Origin: Microlunatus soli
GTDB taxonomy: Bacteria > Actinomycetota > Actinomycetes > Propionibacteriales > Propionibacteriaceae
Direction: 5' to 3'
Length of the DNA: 64,000 bases
NCBI RefSeq assembly: GCF_900105385.1
Contig: NZ_LT629772.1
Location: 1,860,001-1,924,000 of the forward strand
This document shows, piece after piece, positions 24,995-33,915 of this stretch (the first letter of the stretch is position 1; each line of letters opens with the position of its first letter). A program made the translations under genes and the position numbers. Under the pieces are notes generated by a model. That model had not been told where the DNA came from, searched no databases, and saw only the letters and a list, made by a program, of their open reading frames with translations.

Positions 24995-25729
24995 ATGTCG
25001 GTCGCCAATCGGTCCGTGCTGCGAGCTCTGCGGATGCTCGATCTCCTCGCGGACAGCACCGACCCGGTACCGCTGGCCCGGTTGGCCGATGAGCTGGAGG
25101 TCCCCCGCTCCACTGCGCACAGCATCCTGACCGCACTGGTCGAGGCCCAGTACGCCGAGGCCGTGCCGGGCGGCCATCGGGTCGGGATCCGCGCCTTCGA
25201 GACCGGCTCCAGTTATGCGCGGCACCTCGATCTCGCGACGGCGGCCGAACCCGAGCTACGGCGGCTGACCGATCGACTCGGGGTGACCGCTCACTTCGCG
25301 GTCCTGGATGCCGATACCGTGGTCTACATCGCCAAGCACGACCCGCCTCGGACCGGCGTCCAGCTGGCCAGCTCGGTCGGTGCACGACTGTCGGCCCTGC
25401 GGACGGCCGTCGGCAAGGCGCAGCTGGCGAGCCTGCCGCCGTCGTCGATCGATCGGAGTCTGGCTCGCGACGACACGCAGCTGCGCGAGCTGGCACCCGA
25501 ATTCGACGCGATCCGCGGCCGCGGCTTCGCGGTGGACGACGGACACACCGCGTCCGGCGTGCGCTGCGTTGCGGCACCGGTCTTCTCCCGGGACGGCTGT
25601 GTCGGCGCCATCGGCGTCAGCACCTGGCTGGAACCGGACAGCGATGTCGAGGCCCTCGGCCGGGCCGTGATGGATGCGGCCGCCGCGGCATCCGAACGGC
25701 TCGGTGGCCGGAGCAGAGGTCGATCATGA
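24995..25729 (+). CDS. IclR-family regulator (catabolic side)
   Basis: 244 residues. Winged helix NRSVLRALRMLDLLADSTDPVPLARLADELEVPRSTAHSIL and effector domain LRTAVGKAQLASLPPSSI, DDGHTASGVRCVAAPVFSRDGCVGAIGVS. The C-terminal effector domain holds the cysteines that often line the IclR ligand pocket. Coupled by ATGA overlap to the alcohol dehydrogenase, so it is the first gene of the operon it probably controls. Confidence 0.92.
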   Translation: MSVANRSVLRALRMLDLLADSTDPVPLARLADELEVPRSTAHSILTALVEAQYAEAVPGGHRVGIRAFETGSSYARHLDLATAAEPELRRLTDRLGVTAHFAVLDADTVVYIAKHDPPRTGVQLASSVGARLSALRTAVGKAQLASLPPSSIDRSLARDDTQLRELAPEFDAIRGRGFAVDDGHTASGVRCVAAPVFSRDGCVGAIGVSTWLEPDSDVEALGRAVMDAAAAASERLGGRSRGRS

Positions 25730-26817
25730 GCCCGAACACCGCCGCTCCGAGCAGCCACTCGGCGCTGGTGCTGGACCGGGACCTCCGGTTGCATGTCGAC
25801 CAGGTCCCGGACCGGCCCCCGGGGAACGGAGAGGTGCTGGTCGAGGTCGCCTGGACGGGCATCTGCGGATCGGATCTGCATGTCGTGCAGACCGGCGACT
25901 GGGTCACCAGCTGGCCGGCGATCCTCGGTCACGAGGTCTGCGGACGAGTGCTGGATTGCCCGGACGCAGCGCTGCCGACCGGGCAGCCGGTCGTGCTGGA
26001 CTCCCGGGTGCCGTGCGGCCGTTGCCGCGGCTGCGAGCGGGCTGCCAACCTCTGCTCCGAGCTGGCCTGGCTCGGCGAATGTCGACCGGGTGGCTATCAA
26101 CAGCGGGTCGTGGTCCCGGTCTCCTCGGTGGTTGCGCTCCCTGCGGACCTACCGCTCGACGTCGCGGTGCTCGCCGAACCGCTCGCCGTCGCCCAACACG
26201 CGGTGCATCGCACCGTTCGCGCCGCCGCCAGTCTCCGCACCGGTTGGGGTCCTGAGCTTGTCGAAGGACCGGGAAATACGCCCTTCGACAGGCTCAGGGA
26301 GCACGGGACGACATCGCAGACGCCGCCCCGCTGCCTGATCCTGGGCGGCGGCCCGATCGGTCAACTGGTCGCCCTGCTGATGTCCGATGCGGGACACCCG
26401 ATCCGGGTCGTCGAACCGGATCCCGGACGCCGTCGGCTGGCCGCGGCGCTGGGCGCGACGGTGTCGGAGAGCATCCCGGCCGGTGCTTCCTGGCCGGTCG
26501 TCATCGATGCGGCCGGCTATCCGCGGTCACTGCCGGACGCGCTCGCGGCAGTCGAGCGCGGCGGCATCGTCACCGTGGTCGCTCTGGCCCACCACCCGGT
26601 CGAGCTGACACCGGCGGACCTGGTCGAGCACGAGACGATCGTGATCGGATCGTCCGGCTTCGACGACGAACTGCCGATCGCGGTGACCACCCTGACCTCC
26701 GACCCGAGCCGGTTCCGACCGTTGATCACCGAGGCACTCGAGTTGCCCGAACTGCCCGACCGACTGCAGCGCTGGCGCCAGGAGCCACCGACCGGCAAGG
26801 TGGTGATCCGCCCATGA
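25726..26817 (+). CDS. Zinc-dependent alcohol/polyol dehydrogenase (MDR family) with REP insertion
   Basis: 363 residues. Catalytic zinc site TGICGSDLHVVQ and ILGHEVCGRV; structural zinc cysteines CGRCRGCERAANLC; Rossmann loop LILGGGPIGQL. These fit a sorbitol/threonine-dehydrogenase-like enzyme oxidising a secondary alcohol. Between the catalytic and cofactor domains (~172-199) lies an extra stretch GPELVEGPGNTPFDRLREHG encoded by the palindromic repeat at 26250-26299. It keeps the frame, so the enzyme may still be functional with an added loop. ATGA overlaps on both sides. Confidence 0.87.
   Translation: MSPNTAAPSSHSALVLDRDLRLHVDQVPDRPPGNGEVLVEVAWTGICGSDLHVVQTGDWVTSWPAILGHEVCGRVLDCPDAALPTGQPVVLDSRVPCGRCRGCERAANLCSELAWLGECRPGGYQQRVVVPVSSVVALPADLPLDVAVLAEPLAVAQHAVHRTVRAAASLRTGWGPELVEGPGNTPFDRLREHGTTSQTPPRCLILGGGPIGQLVALLMSDAGHPIRVVEPDPGRRRLAAALGATVSESIPAGASWPVVIDAAGYPRSLPDALAAVERGGIVTVVALAHHPVELTPADLVEHETIVIGSSGFDDELPIAVTTLTSDPSRFRPLITEALELPELPDRLQRWRQEPPTGKVVIRP
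26250..26299. repeat. REP-like palindrome inserted in-frame in a dehydrogenase gene
   Basis: TCCTGAGCTTGTCGAAGG (26250-26267) and CCTTCGACAGGCTCAGGG (26282-26299) form inverted arms around a 14-bp loop, the same family as 1411-1487. The insert is read through, giving the tell-tale peptides PELVEGP and FDRLRE. Confidence 0.85.
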
Positions 26818-27923
26818 CCGCCGCCGAGTCCGCGACGTCCGCCCGACCGTGGGCCGCTGCCGCCCGGCGGCTGGCCGACGTTCCGGGATATCAGCCAGGA
26901 CGCGCTGCACCGTCGGAGATCGGCAAGCTGTCCTCCAACGAGGCACCGCTCGGGGCCTCGCCACGGGTCCGCAGCACGCTGCAAGAAGCTGCCCGTGGCG
27001 TGCACCGTTACCCCAACGAGGCCGACTTCTCCGAACGGCTCGCGGCCGAGGTCGGCGTCGATCCCGATCGGCTGCTGCTGACCAACGGCAGCGACGAACT
27101 GTGCTCGTTGCTCGGTGCGGCGTTCCTGGAACCGGGCGATCGCGTGATCAGCAGCGTGCCGGCGTACGGGATCGATCTGAAGGTGACCGCGCTGGCGGCA
27201 GCAACGCTGTTCGGCGTACCGCTGCAGTCCGGCGGTCATGATCTTGCGGCGCTGGCCACGGCGTCGGCCGGTGCACGCCTGCTCTGGTTGCCGAGCCCGC
27301 ACAATCCGACCGGCGCAGCGATTCCCGTCGACGGGCTGCGCCAGCTGCTCGATGACGTCGACCCGGCCTGTTTCGTGATCCTCGACGAGGCCTACCGCGG
27401 CTACGTCGCACGGGACCGGCGGCCCGACATCGGCCTGCTGCTCGCCGAGCATCCGAACCTTGTCGTGCAACGGACCTTCTCCAAGGACCACGCGTTGGCC
27501 GGTCTTCGACTGGGCTATGGCATTGCTGCCGCGCCGATCATCGATCTGCTGCGCCGGGTCCGCGGTCCGTTCAGCGTCAACGGGCCGGCACTGGCCGCCG
27601 CGAACGCGGCGCTGGACGACCATGCGTGGCACGATTTCAGCACCGCGATGGTGATCACCGAACGGGAACGGTTGTCCGCCCTGCTGACCGAGCTCGAGAT
27701 CGACTTCGTGCCCAGCCAGGCCAATTTCGTCACCGCCCGGATCCCGCATGCCACGATGGCCGAGCAGCTGTCCCGACACGGGCTGACGGTCCGCCCCGGC
27801 GAGACCCTCGGACTGCCCGGCTGGGTCCGGATCAGCATCGGAACACCGCAGGCGATGACCGAGCTCCGCAGACTGCTTCGCCACCTGTTCAGCACACCGA
27901 CCGACCTCAGGAGTAGTTCATGA
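26814..27923 (+). CDS. HisC-like PLP aminotransferase
   Basis: 369 residues, class I/II aminotransferase of the histidinol-phosphate type. Visible: KLSSNEAPLGASPRV, LTNGSDELCSLLGAAFL, PSPHNPTGAAIP, VILDEAYRGYV, PLP-lysine in TFSKDHALAGLRLGYG, and phosphate-type arginine LPGWVRISIG. It is coupled to the MDR dehydrogenase upstream and the HisD-like gene downstream. No hisB, hisA, hisF or hisG is present, so a catabolic transamination of an amino alcohol or amino acid is more likely than histidine biosynthesis. Confidence 0.85.
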   Translation: MTAAESATSARPWAAAARRLADVPGYQPGRAAPSEIGKLSSNEAPLGASPRVRSTLQEAARGVHRYPNEADFSERLAAEVGVDPDRLLLTNGSDELCSLLGAAFLEPGDRVISSVPAYGIDLKVTALAAATLFGVPLQSGGHDLAALATASAGARLLWLPSPHNPTGAAIPVDGLRQLLDDVDPACFVILDEAYRGYVARDRRPDIGLLLAEHPNLVVQRTFSKDHALAGLRLGYGIAAAPIIDLLRRVRGPFSVNGPALAAANAALDDHAWHDFSTAMVITERERLSALLTELEIDFVPSQANFVTARIPHATMAEQLSRHGLTVRPGETLGLPGWVRISIGTPQAMTELRRLLRHLFSTPTDLRSSS

Positions 27924-29281
27924 TCAACACGACGCCAGCAGCAGGTCCGGCCCGGGTCGTCGGCTGGTGGCACGAGCTGGACCGTGCAGCCCGCCGGGAC
28001 TTCGTCGGTCGGGGCCGCGACAAGATCTTCGACCCGGCATTGCAGGAGAGTATCGGCGGTCTGGTGCGCGACGTCCGGGATCGGGGGGACGCGGCCCTGG
28101 TGGATGCGCTGCAGCAGTTCGACGGTTGCGCGGTGACCGCCGATCAGCTGCGCGTCTCCGATGCCGAGTACGACGCCGCCCGGGCCGGGATCGACGACGG
28201 TCTGCTTGCCGCGATCCGGGACGGGATCGCGCACGTCCGATCGTTCAACGAGCAGGTCTGCCACCGCGCCGACTGGAGCTTCGAGAGCGAGCCGGGACTG
28301 CAGGTCGGCGAGAAGTATTCGCCGATCGCCAGCGTCGGCCTGTTCGTGCCCAGCGGCAAGGGCTCCTTCCCCTCGGTGCTGGTCCAGATCGGCACCCCGG
28401 CAGTGGTTGCCGGCGTCCCGGAGATCGCGGTCGTCGTGCCGCCGGTCCCGGGGTCGGAGGGCGAGGTCGACCCCGCGGTGCTGGTGGTCGCCGACGAACT
28501 CGGCCTGCGCGGCAAGGTCTACCGGGCCAACGGCCCGTCCGGGGTTGCCGCGCTGGCCTTCGGCACCGAGACGATCCCGAAGGTGCTCAAGGTGGTCGGC
28601 CCCGGCAGCCCGGCCGTGACCTGCGCCCAGATCGAGGTGCAGCGCTACGGGACGTTGTCCAACATGCTGCTCGGCCCGAGCGAGAGTCTGATCCTCGCCG
28701 ACGACAGCGCCGACGTCACGATCCTGGCCGCCGATCTGCTGAACGAGGCCGAGCACGGACCCGACTCCTCCTCGATCCTGGTCACCGACTCCGAGCAGCT
28801 GACCGCCGAGGTGCAGGCAGAGATGGAACGCCAGCTCGCCGACCTGCCCGAGCAGCGGGCCGACTATGCCCGGCAGGCGTTGCAGAACGGCGGCATCGTG
28901 CTGGTCCGCAGTGTCGCCGAGGGCGTCGAGGTCGCCAACGCCTATGCGCCCGAGCACATGCAGGTGGTCGTCAGGGACGAGGACCGCGCGGTCGCCGGGC
29001 TGGTGAATCCGGCCGAGATCCTGCTCGGCCAGTGGACACCGATCTCGGCGGCGAATTTCGTCATCGGCTGCCCGGCGGCCCTGCCGACCAGCGGATTCGG
29101 GATGGTCAACAGCGGCATCACGGCCGAGACCTTCCGCAAGCGCACCGCGATCGCGAAGGCCGACGAACGATCACTGCGCCGGATGAGTGGCACCGTCCTC
29201 GCCTTTGCCGATCATGAGGGGTTCCCGGCGCACGGAGCAGCGGTCCGGCGGCGGCTCGGCCTCCCTGTCGCGACGGACTGA
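27920..29281 (+). CDS. HisD-like dehydrogenase with altered metal/substrate residues
   Basis: 453 residues, aligning along its length with histidinol dehydrogenase. Kept: the Glu-His pair APEHM (E345, H346), the zinc-ligand His in EAEHGPDS (H279) and C-terminal PAH (H438). Changed against E. coli HisD: Gln259 is E276, Asp360 is N379 (SAANFVIG) and His367 is A386 (GCPAALPT). Two of four zinc ligands are therefore different and a substrate-contact His is lost. The natural substrate is probably not histidinol. HisD-like enzymes with other substrates are known (e.g. sulfopropanediol dehydrogenase HpsN). Start overlaps the aminotransferase stop. Confidence 0.85.
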   Translation: MINTTPAAGPARVVGWWHELDRAARRDFVGRGRDKIFDPALQESIGGLVRDVRDRGDAALVDALQQFDGCAVTADQLRVSDAEYDAARAGIDDGLLAAIRDGIAHVRSFNEQVCHRADWSFESEPGLQVGEKYSPIASVGLFVPSGKGSFPSVLVQIGTPAVVAGVPEIAVVVPPVPGSEGEVDPAVLVVADELGLRGKVYRANGPSGVAALAFGTETIPKVLKVVGPGSPAVTCAQIEVQRYGTLSNMLLGPSESLILADDSADVTILAADLLNEAEHGPDSSSILVTDSEQLTAEVQAEMERQLADLPEQRADYARQALQNGGIVLVRSVAEGVEVANAYAPEHMQVVVRDEDRAVAGLVNPAEILLGQWTPISAANFVIGCPAALPTSGFGMVNSGITAETFRKRTAIAKADERSLRRMSGTVLAFADHEGFPAHGAAVRRRLGLPVATD

Positions 29282-29284
29282 CCG

Positions 29285-30568
29285 ATGACCCATTCCGATC
29301 TCCCGCTCGGCGTGCGCGCGGCCCGCGCGCTGCGTTCCGGGGACAGCCGGCTCGCCTCCCAGCTGGTCACCCCGATCCTGGAGTCACTGCAGCTCGGTGC
29401 TGTCGTCGAGCTGCGGTTCACCTCCGACGAATACAGCCTCAATTCGGTCAGCGGCAGGGTCCGGTTCGGTGACGGTCCGGAGCGATTCTTCAAGTTCCAC
29501 GCCGAGGAGGGCGAGGACGAGCACGTCGGCGAGTACTACCGGGCCAAGCTGCTCGACGATGTCGGGCTGCCGGTCGACGTACCGCTGGCGGTGCGTAGCG
29601 CGCCGGGCACCCAGGTGGCGTTGTACGAGGTCCGCGAAGAACCGCGAATGGTCGATCTCTGCCTGGACCTCGAACGGTCCCAGGGCGCGACCAGCGCGGT
29701 GCTCCCCGACGATCTCGTCCGCGCCCGCCGCCGGCTCGACGGCACCGTCGGCGCCGTCGCCGTCAACACGCTGCGACCTCCGACGCCGTCGTCGGCCGGG
29801 GCGGCCATCCACCAGTTGTTCGGCCATCGGCTGCTCGACGACGACGGCAGCCTCGGCGGCACCCGCTTCGGTGCCTGGTACGCCGCCAACCCGATCTGGC
29901 AGCGGGTGGCGGCGAAACGCTGGCAGATCGGTGCGGTCGAGTACCGGTTGCCGTTGGCCGCGGCGGTCGCCGAGGCCGGCCGGTTGCTGTCGCCGGGAAC
30001 ACTGGCCGACGGCCCGGTGGTCACCGCACACGGTGATGATCATCATGGCAACGTGTGGTGTCGGCGGGACCCCGACGGCCGGCCCTACCTGACCCTGTTC
30101 GATCCCGCCTTCGCCGGCGACGACCTGCCGGCCCTGCTGGCATTGGTCAAACCGACCTACCACAACGCGCTGGCGCACCCGTTCTGGCTCTACCATCCGG
30201 CCGACGTGGCGGACACCCCGGTGCAGGAAGACGATCACTGGGTTCGGCTTCCGAACGGGCTGCCGATCAGTCCCCTCCGGCAGGCGGTCCTGGACAGCAT
30301 CGTCGACCAGGCCTGGGCTCCGCTGCTGCGCGCGATGGCCGACCGCAGACTGCTGCCCGGCAACTGGCGGCGTACCGTCCGGCTGGCGATGATGCTCTGC
30401 CCGCTGCTGGTCACCGACCTGTTGGCACCGACCCGGCATCCGACCGTCCAGCTGCTCGGGCTGGCTCACGCGGCCGCCGTCAGCACCGAACCGGCAACCG
30501 GCACTGATCCGATCACCGTCGCCCTCGACCGGCTGCAATCCCTGCTCCCGAAGGGAATCTCGACGTGA
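29285..30568 (+). CDS. APH/protein-kinase-fold small-molecule kinase
   Basis: 427 residues. The catalytic loop HGDDHHGNVWC and metal motif LFDPAFAGDDLPALLAL are the kinase core; a lysine-bearing strand RFFKFHAEEGEDEHVGEYY may hold the ATP-binding Lys. It is longer than ordinary APH enzymes and not a named family I recognise. It begins four bases after the HisD-like stop and overlaps the SDR start (GTGA). In this operon it probably phosphorylates the imported compound or an intermediate. Confidence 0.72.
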   Translation: MTHSDLPLGVRAARALRSGDSRLASQLVTPILESLQLGAVVELRFTSDEYSLNSVSGRVRFGDGPERFFKFHAEEGEDEHVGEYYRAKLLDDVGLPVDVPLAVRSAPGTQVALYEVREEPRMVDLCLDLERSQGATSAVLPDDLVRARRRLDGTVGAVAVNTLRPPTPSSAGAAIHQLFGHRLLDDDGSLGGTRFGAWYAANPIWQRVAAKRWQIGAVEYRLPLAAAVAEAGRLLSPGTLADGPVVTAHGDDHHGNVWCRRDPDGRPYLTLFDPAFAGDDLPALLALVKPTYHNALAHPFWLYHPADVADTPVQEDDHWVRLPNGLPISPLRQAVLDSIVDQAWAPLLRAMADRRLLPGNWRRTVRLAMMLCPLLVTDLLAPTRHPTVQLLGLAHAAAVSTEPATGTDPITVALDRLQSLLPKGIST

Positions 30569-31323
30569 CAGCCGCCGACAACGAGGAGCAGAGGGCGTCC
30601 GGCCGACGGATCCTGATCTCCGGCGGCAGCTCCGGGATCGGGCTGGCCGCTGCCGAACGGCTCGCCGCAACCGACCGGGTCTGGATCCTCGGCTCCAGCA
30701 CCTCATCGGTCGAAGCGGCCGTACGACACAGTGCCGCCCCGTTCACCGGATCTTCGGCGTGCGATCTGGCCGACCATGATCAGATCGACGCCGCAGTCGA
30801 CGAGGTCGCCGCCCGCCTCGGCGGCCTGGACGCCGTCTTCGTCAACGCCGGCATCGACGGCCAGGGCGTCCCCGCTCAGGACCTGTCTCTTGATCATTTC
30901 CGCCGGGTGCTCGAGATCAATGTGCTGGGCGCCTTCGCGCTCGCCAGGGCGGGACTGCGGCACCTCGACCGGCCCGGCACGATCCTGTTCACCGCGTCGG
31001 TCAACGCCGTCAAACCGGAGGTCGACTTCCTGGACTACAACGCGAGCAAGGCGGCGGTGGTCAGCATCGCCAAGACCCTTGCCCTCGAGGTGAGCCACCA
31101 GGGTGTCTGCGTGATCGCCCTCTGCCCCGGCTACTTCCCGACGCCGATGACCAACGCCTACCTCGACGATCCGGCGATCAGCGAAGAACTTCTGAGCAGG
31201 ATTCCGGCGCGCCGGTTCGGCACCCTGGACGAGATCGCCGAGACCGTCGACTTCCTGCTCAGCCCGGCAGCCCGGTTCATGACCGGCGCCGTCCTGACCC
31301 TCGACGGCGGCACCAATCTGTGA
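30565..31323 (+). CDS. Short-chain dehydrogenase/reductase
   Basis: 252 residues, classical SDR. Cofactor motif SGGSSGIGLAAAE, NAG motif VFVNAGIDG, active-site Ser/Tyr/Lys in FTASVNAVKPEVDFLDYNASKAA, and the C-terminal TGAVLTLDGG. The GTG start overlaps the kinase stop. Last gene of the catabolic operon; it provides a second or third oxidoreductase step. Confidence 0.92.
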   Translation: MTAADNEEQRASGRRILISGGSSGIGLAAAERLAATDRVWILGSSTSSVEAAVRHSAAPFTGSSACDLADHDQIDAAVDEVAARLGGLDAVFVNAGIDGQGVPAQDLSLDHFRRVLEINVLGAFALARAGLRHLDRPGTILFTASVNAVKPEVDFLDYNASKAAVVSIAKTLALEVSHQGVCVIALCPGYFPTPMTNAYLDDPAISEELLSRIPARRFGTLDEIAETVDFLLSPAARFMTGAVLTLDGGTNL

Positions 31324-31649
31324 ACGATCCCGCACCGATCGAGTGACGACATCCCGCGGCCGCAGTTGATCTTGTCGGACGCTGCTCACCGCCACCGGTA
31401 GCGATCGGCGCCGGGCTGCGCGCGGCGCCGGGTTCCTGGTGCAGACATTGGGTATCCGGACCGGAGATGTCGACAACCGTCTGCCAGATTCTCTCGTCCC
31501 GGATCACCGTCGTCATCGATCATCAGGGGGCGCACGCCGATCGCCGCGAGAACTCCTGCGGAGTCACCGGGTGAGCGCGGGGATGAACCGCAGCTCTGTG
31601 CTACGTTCACGGACACATTCGTGGCCGACACCGCCCCCTGGGGCAGAGA
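31324..31649. other. Gene-free spacer between two catabolic islands
   Basis: 326 bp with no supported coding region. No convincing terminator, operator or RNA was found; it presumably holds the promoter of the following IclR gene. Confidence 0.4.
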
Positions 31650-31661
31650 TTGCGAGCGGAG

Positions 31662-32417
31662 ATGGTGGACACCAAGACATCGGGCGGCGTGCAGTCGGTG
31701 GAGCGGGCATTCTTCCTGCTCGAACTGCTCGCCGACAACGGGGATCTCTCCCTGACCGAACTGTCCAACTCGATCGAGTTGCCGGCTCCGACCACCCATC
31801 GACTGCTCAAGACTCTGGTGTCATTGGGCTACGTCCGGCAGCTGCCGAATCGGCGCTACAGCCTCGGTCTCGGCCTGGTCCGGATGGCCGGCCGGGTGGA
31901 CACCCAGTTCGGCCCGGTCGCCAAGCCGCACCTGGAACTGCTCGCCCGGGAGACCGGCGAATCGGCCAATCTCGCGGTCCTGGAGAGCGACATGATGGTC
32001 TACATCGCGCAGGCGCCGTCGCCGCACGCGATGCGGATGTTCACCGAGGTCGGCCATCGTGCCTACACCCATTCCACCGGTGTCGGGAAGGCGATCCTGG
32101 CGCAACTGCCCGAACAGCAGGTCGATCGGATCGTCGGCCGCGCCGGTATGCCCGCCGCGACCACCAAGACCATCGTCGACCCGGCGAAGTTGCGGACCGA
32201 GCTGGCCCGGGTCCGTCGCCAGGGTTACGCCATGGACAACGGCGAACAGGAGAACGGCGTCTCCTGCTACGCCGTTCCGGTGACCGGGGTGCCGATCTCG
32301 ATGGCGATCTCGATCTCCGGTCCTGCGTTCCGGATCACCAAGGATCTGGGACGTAAGGCGGTGCCGCTGCTCCAGGAGGAAGCCACCAAGCTCGCCGCGG
32401 AGCTCGCCGGCCTCTAG
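31662..32417 (+). CDS. IclR-family regulator of sugar-acid island
   Basis: 251 residues. Winged helix SVERAFFLLELLADNGDLSLTELSNSIELPAPTTHRLLKTL and effector domain HSTGVGKAILAQLPEQQVDRIV, GEQENGVSCYAVPVTG. The start is ambiguous: ATG 31662 was chosen, TTG 31650 is also in frame. It precedes an enolase-superfamily enzyme in the same direction and faces a sugar importer, which it probably regulates through ACTTCAC-type half-sites. Confidence 0.9.
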   Translation: MVDTKTSGGVQSVERAFFLLELLADNGDLSLTELSNSIELPAPTTHRLLKTLVSLGYVRQLPNRRYSLGLGLVRMAGRVDTQFGPVAKPHLELLARETGESANLAVLESDMMVYIAQAPSPHAMRMFTEVGHRAYTHSTGVGKAILAQLPEQQVDRIVGRAGMPAATTKTIVDPAKLRTELARVRRQGYAMDNGEQENGVSCYAVPVTGVPISMAISISGPAFRITKDLGRKAVPLLQEEATKLAAELAGL

Positions 32418-32443
32418 TGGGCCGGAAGTCAAACCACTAGTCT

Positions 32444-32472
32444 TCGGTCAGCGCACACCTTGCGCTGACCGA
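32444..32472 (+). terminator. 11-bp perfect hairpin after IclR gene
   Basis: TCGGTCAGCGC (32444-32454), 7-nt loop, GCGCTGACCGA (32462-32472). It is preceded by a second small hairpin, CTAGTGG/CCACTAG (32414-32420 and 32434-32440), that contains the IclR stop codon. No T-run, as usual for terminators in high-GC actinobacteria. Confidence 0.6.
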
Positions 32473-32551
32473 CGCTCTCGATCGCCCGACCGGGACTCCC
32501 TCTGTCGGCAATACCGTCGAGCATGCTATGTTCCACTCATCGGAATCCATA

Positions 32552-32569
32552 CTCCACTAATGTGAAGTG
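32552..32569. promoter_or_regulatory. Candidate operator ACTCCAC-TAAT-GTGAAGT
   Basis: A near-perfect 7-bp inverted repeat 16 bp before the start of the enolase-superfamily gene. The half-site GTGAAGT recurs at 37394-37400 upstream of the sugar-binding-protein gene, supporting a common regulator. A second weaker symmetric site (TTCCACTCATCGGAA) lies just upstream, at 32532-32546. Confidence 0.45.
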
Positions 32570-32584
32570 TAAGGCGATGCGACG

Positions 32585-33772
32585 ATGCGTAGCGTGAAGA
32601 TCACGGCCGTCGAGGTCGAGGTCGTCCGGGGCCGACATCCCGGACTTCCCGAGGGGGTGCGGCAGAAGCAGGTCCGGCCGCTCTCGCTCTACCCCGAACA
32701 CCGGCCTGCTCAGCAGCAGCCGGCTCCGCCGACACCGGACGCGCTCACCGCGCGCTACCTGCGGATTCGGACCGACGGTGACGTCGAAGGCTTCTACGGG
32801 CCGATCGAACACGATGCAGCACAGACGATCATCGACCTGCTGGGCCCGTTCCTGATCGGCCAGGATGCCTTGGCGGTGACGATCGCCTGGGACAAGTTGG
32901 CCCGGTCCGATCGGCACGCCCGGCACGGCTACCTGAAGATGGGCATCAGCGCGATCGACAACGCACTCTGGGATCTGCGGGGCAAGGTGTATGACGCACC
33001 GGTCTGGCAGCTGCTCGGCGGCGGAAGCCGGGATCGGATCCCGGCCTATGTGAGCACGCTGGGCACCTCGCTGGAGCCCGCCGTGGTGCGGACAACGGCT
33101 ACCGAACTGCAGCGGGCCGGATTCTGGGGCCAGAAGTGGTTCTTCGCCGACGGCCCGGGCGACGGGCAGCAGGGCCTGACCCGCAGCGTCGGGCTGGCCC
33201 GACAGCTGCGGGACACCCTCGGCGAGGACTACCCGATCATGTTCGACGCCTTCCACGGCTGGGATCTGGGCTTCGCCCGGGCCTGGGTGGAACGCACCCG
33301 CGAGCTGCGGCCGACCTGGCTGGAAGAGCCGTTCGGGCCGGATCGACTGCCCGCGTTCATCGACCTGCATCGCAGCACCGGACAGGCACTCAGCACCGGT
33401 GAGCACCTCTACGACCGGGCCGAGGTGCTGCCGTTCCTGACCGAGGCGGCCATCGCCGTCCTGCAGTGTGATCCCGAGTGGTGCGGAGGGGTCACCGAAC
33501 TGGTCCGGATCTGCGCACTGTCCGACACCTTCGGTGTCCCGGTGATCCCGCACGGACACGGTCTGCATGCCGCACTGCACGTCGTCGCCAGCCAGTCGCC
33601 GACGACCTGCCCGAGCGTGGAGTACCTGATCCGGATCATGCCCAACCGACATCACTTCGAGGTCGCTCCACTGGTCCCGGAGAACGGATCGTTCGCGCTG
33701 CCGACCGGGGCCGGCTTCGGCATCGAACTGGACGAGAACAAGATCGACACCTGGACCACGCTGACCGACTGA
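32585..33772 (+). CDS. Mandelate racemase/muconate lactonizing enzyme-like protein (enolase superfamily)
   Basis: 395 residues. Metal ligands: Asp in YPIMFDAFHGWD, Glu in PTWLEEPFG and Glu in ALSTGEHLY. General acid/base candidates: Lys in FWGQKWFFA and His in VIPHGHGLHA. This pattern fits acid-sugar dehydratases or lactone cycloisomerases (galactonate/mannonate/galactarolactone type) that abstract the proton next to a carboxylate. It lies between an IclR gene and a carbohydrate ABC importer, so it most likely handles a sugar acid taken up by that system. Confidence 0.87.
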   Translation: MRSVKITAVEVEVVRGRHPGLPEGVRQKQVRPLSLYPEHRPAQQQPAPPTPDALTARYLRIRTDGDVEGFYGPIEHDAAQTIIDLLGPFLIGQDALAVTIAWDKLARSDRHARHGYLKMGISAIDNALWDLRGKVYDAPVWQLLGGGSRDRIPAYVSTLGTSLEPAVVRTTATELQRAGFWGQKWFFADGPGDGQQGLTRSVGLARQLRDTLGEDYPIMFDAFHGWDLGFARAWVERTRELRPTWLEEPFGPDRLPAFIDLHRSTGQALSTGEHLYDRAEVLPFLTEAAIAVLQCDPEWCGGVTELVRICALSDTFGVPVIPHGHGLHAALHVVASQSPTTCPSVEYLIRIMPNRHHFEVAPLVPENGSFALPTGAGFGIELDENKIDTWTTLTD

Positions 33773-33915
33773 GCGTCCACCGGGGCCCGCACCGACATCT
33801 CGCCGAGCGGCCCTCCGGATGCCGTCCGGGCCATTGCGTTCAGGCATCCGGGGCCGGATCACTTCGACCGCGTACTGACCTGGCGCTGCGACCGGAGATC
33901 GCCGCCGGGGCCGAC

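Noticed and set aside
26814..29281. HisC-HisD pair as part of a histidine biosynthesis operon
   Set aside because: No other his genes are present, the operon contains an IclR, alcohol dehydrogenase, kinase and SDR, and the HisD-like protein lacks key histidinol-dehydrogenase residues.
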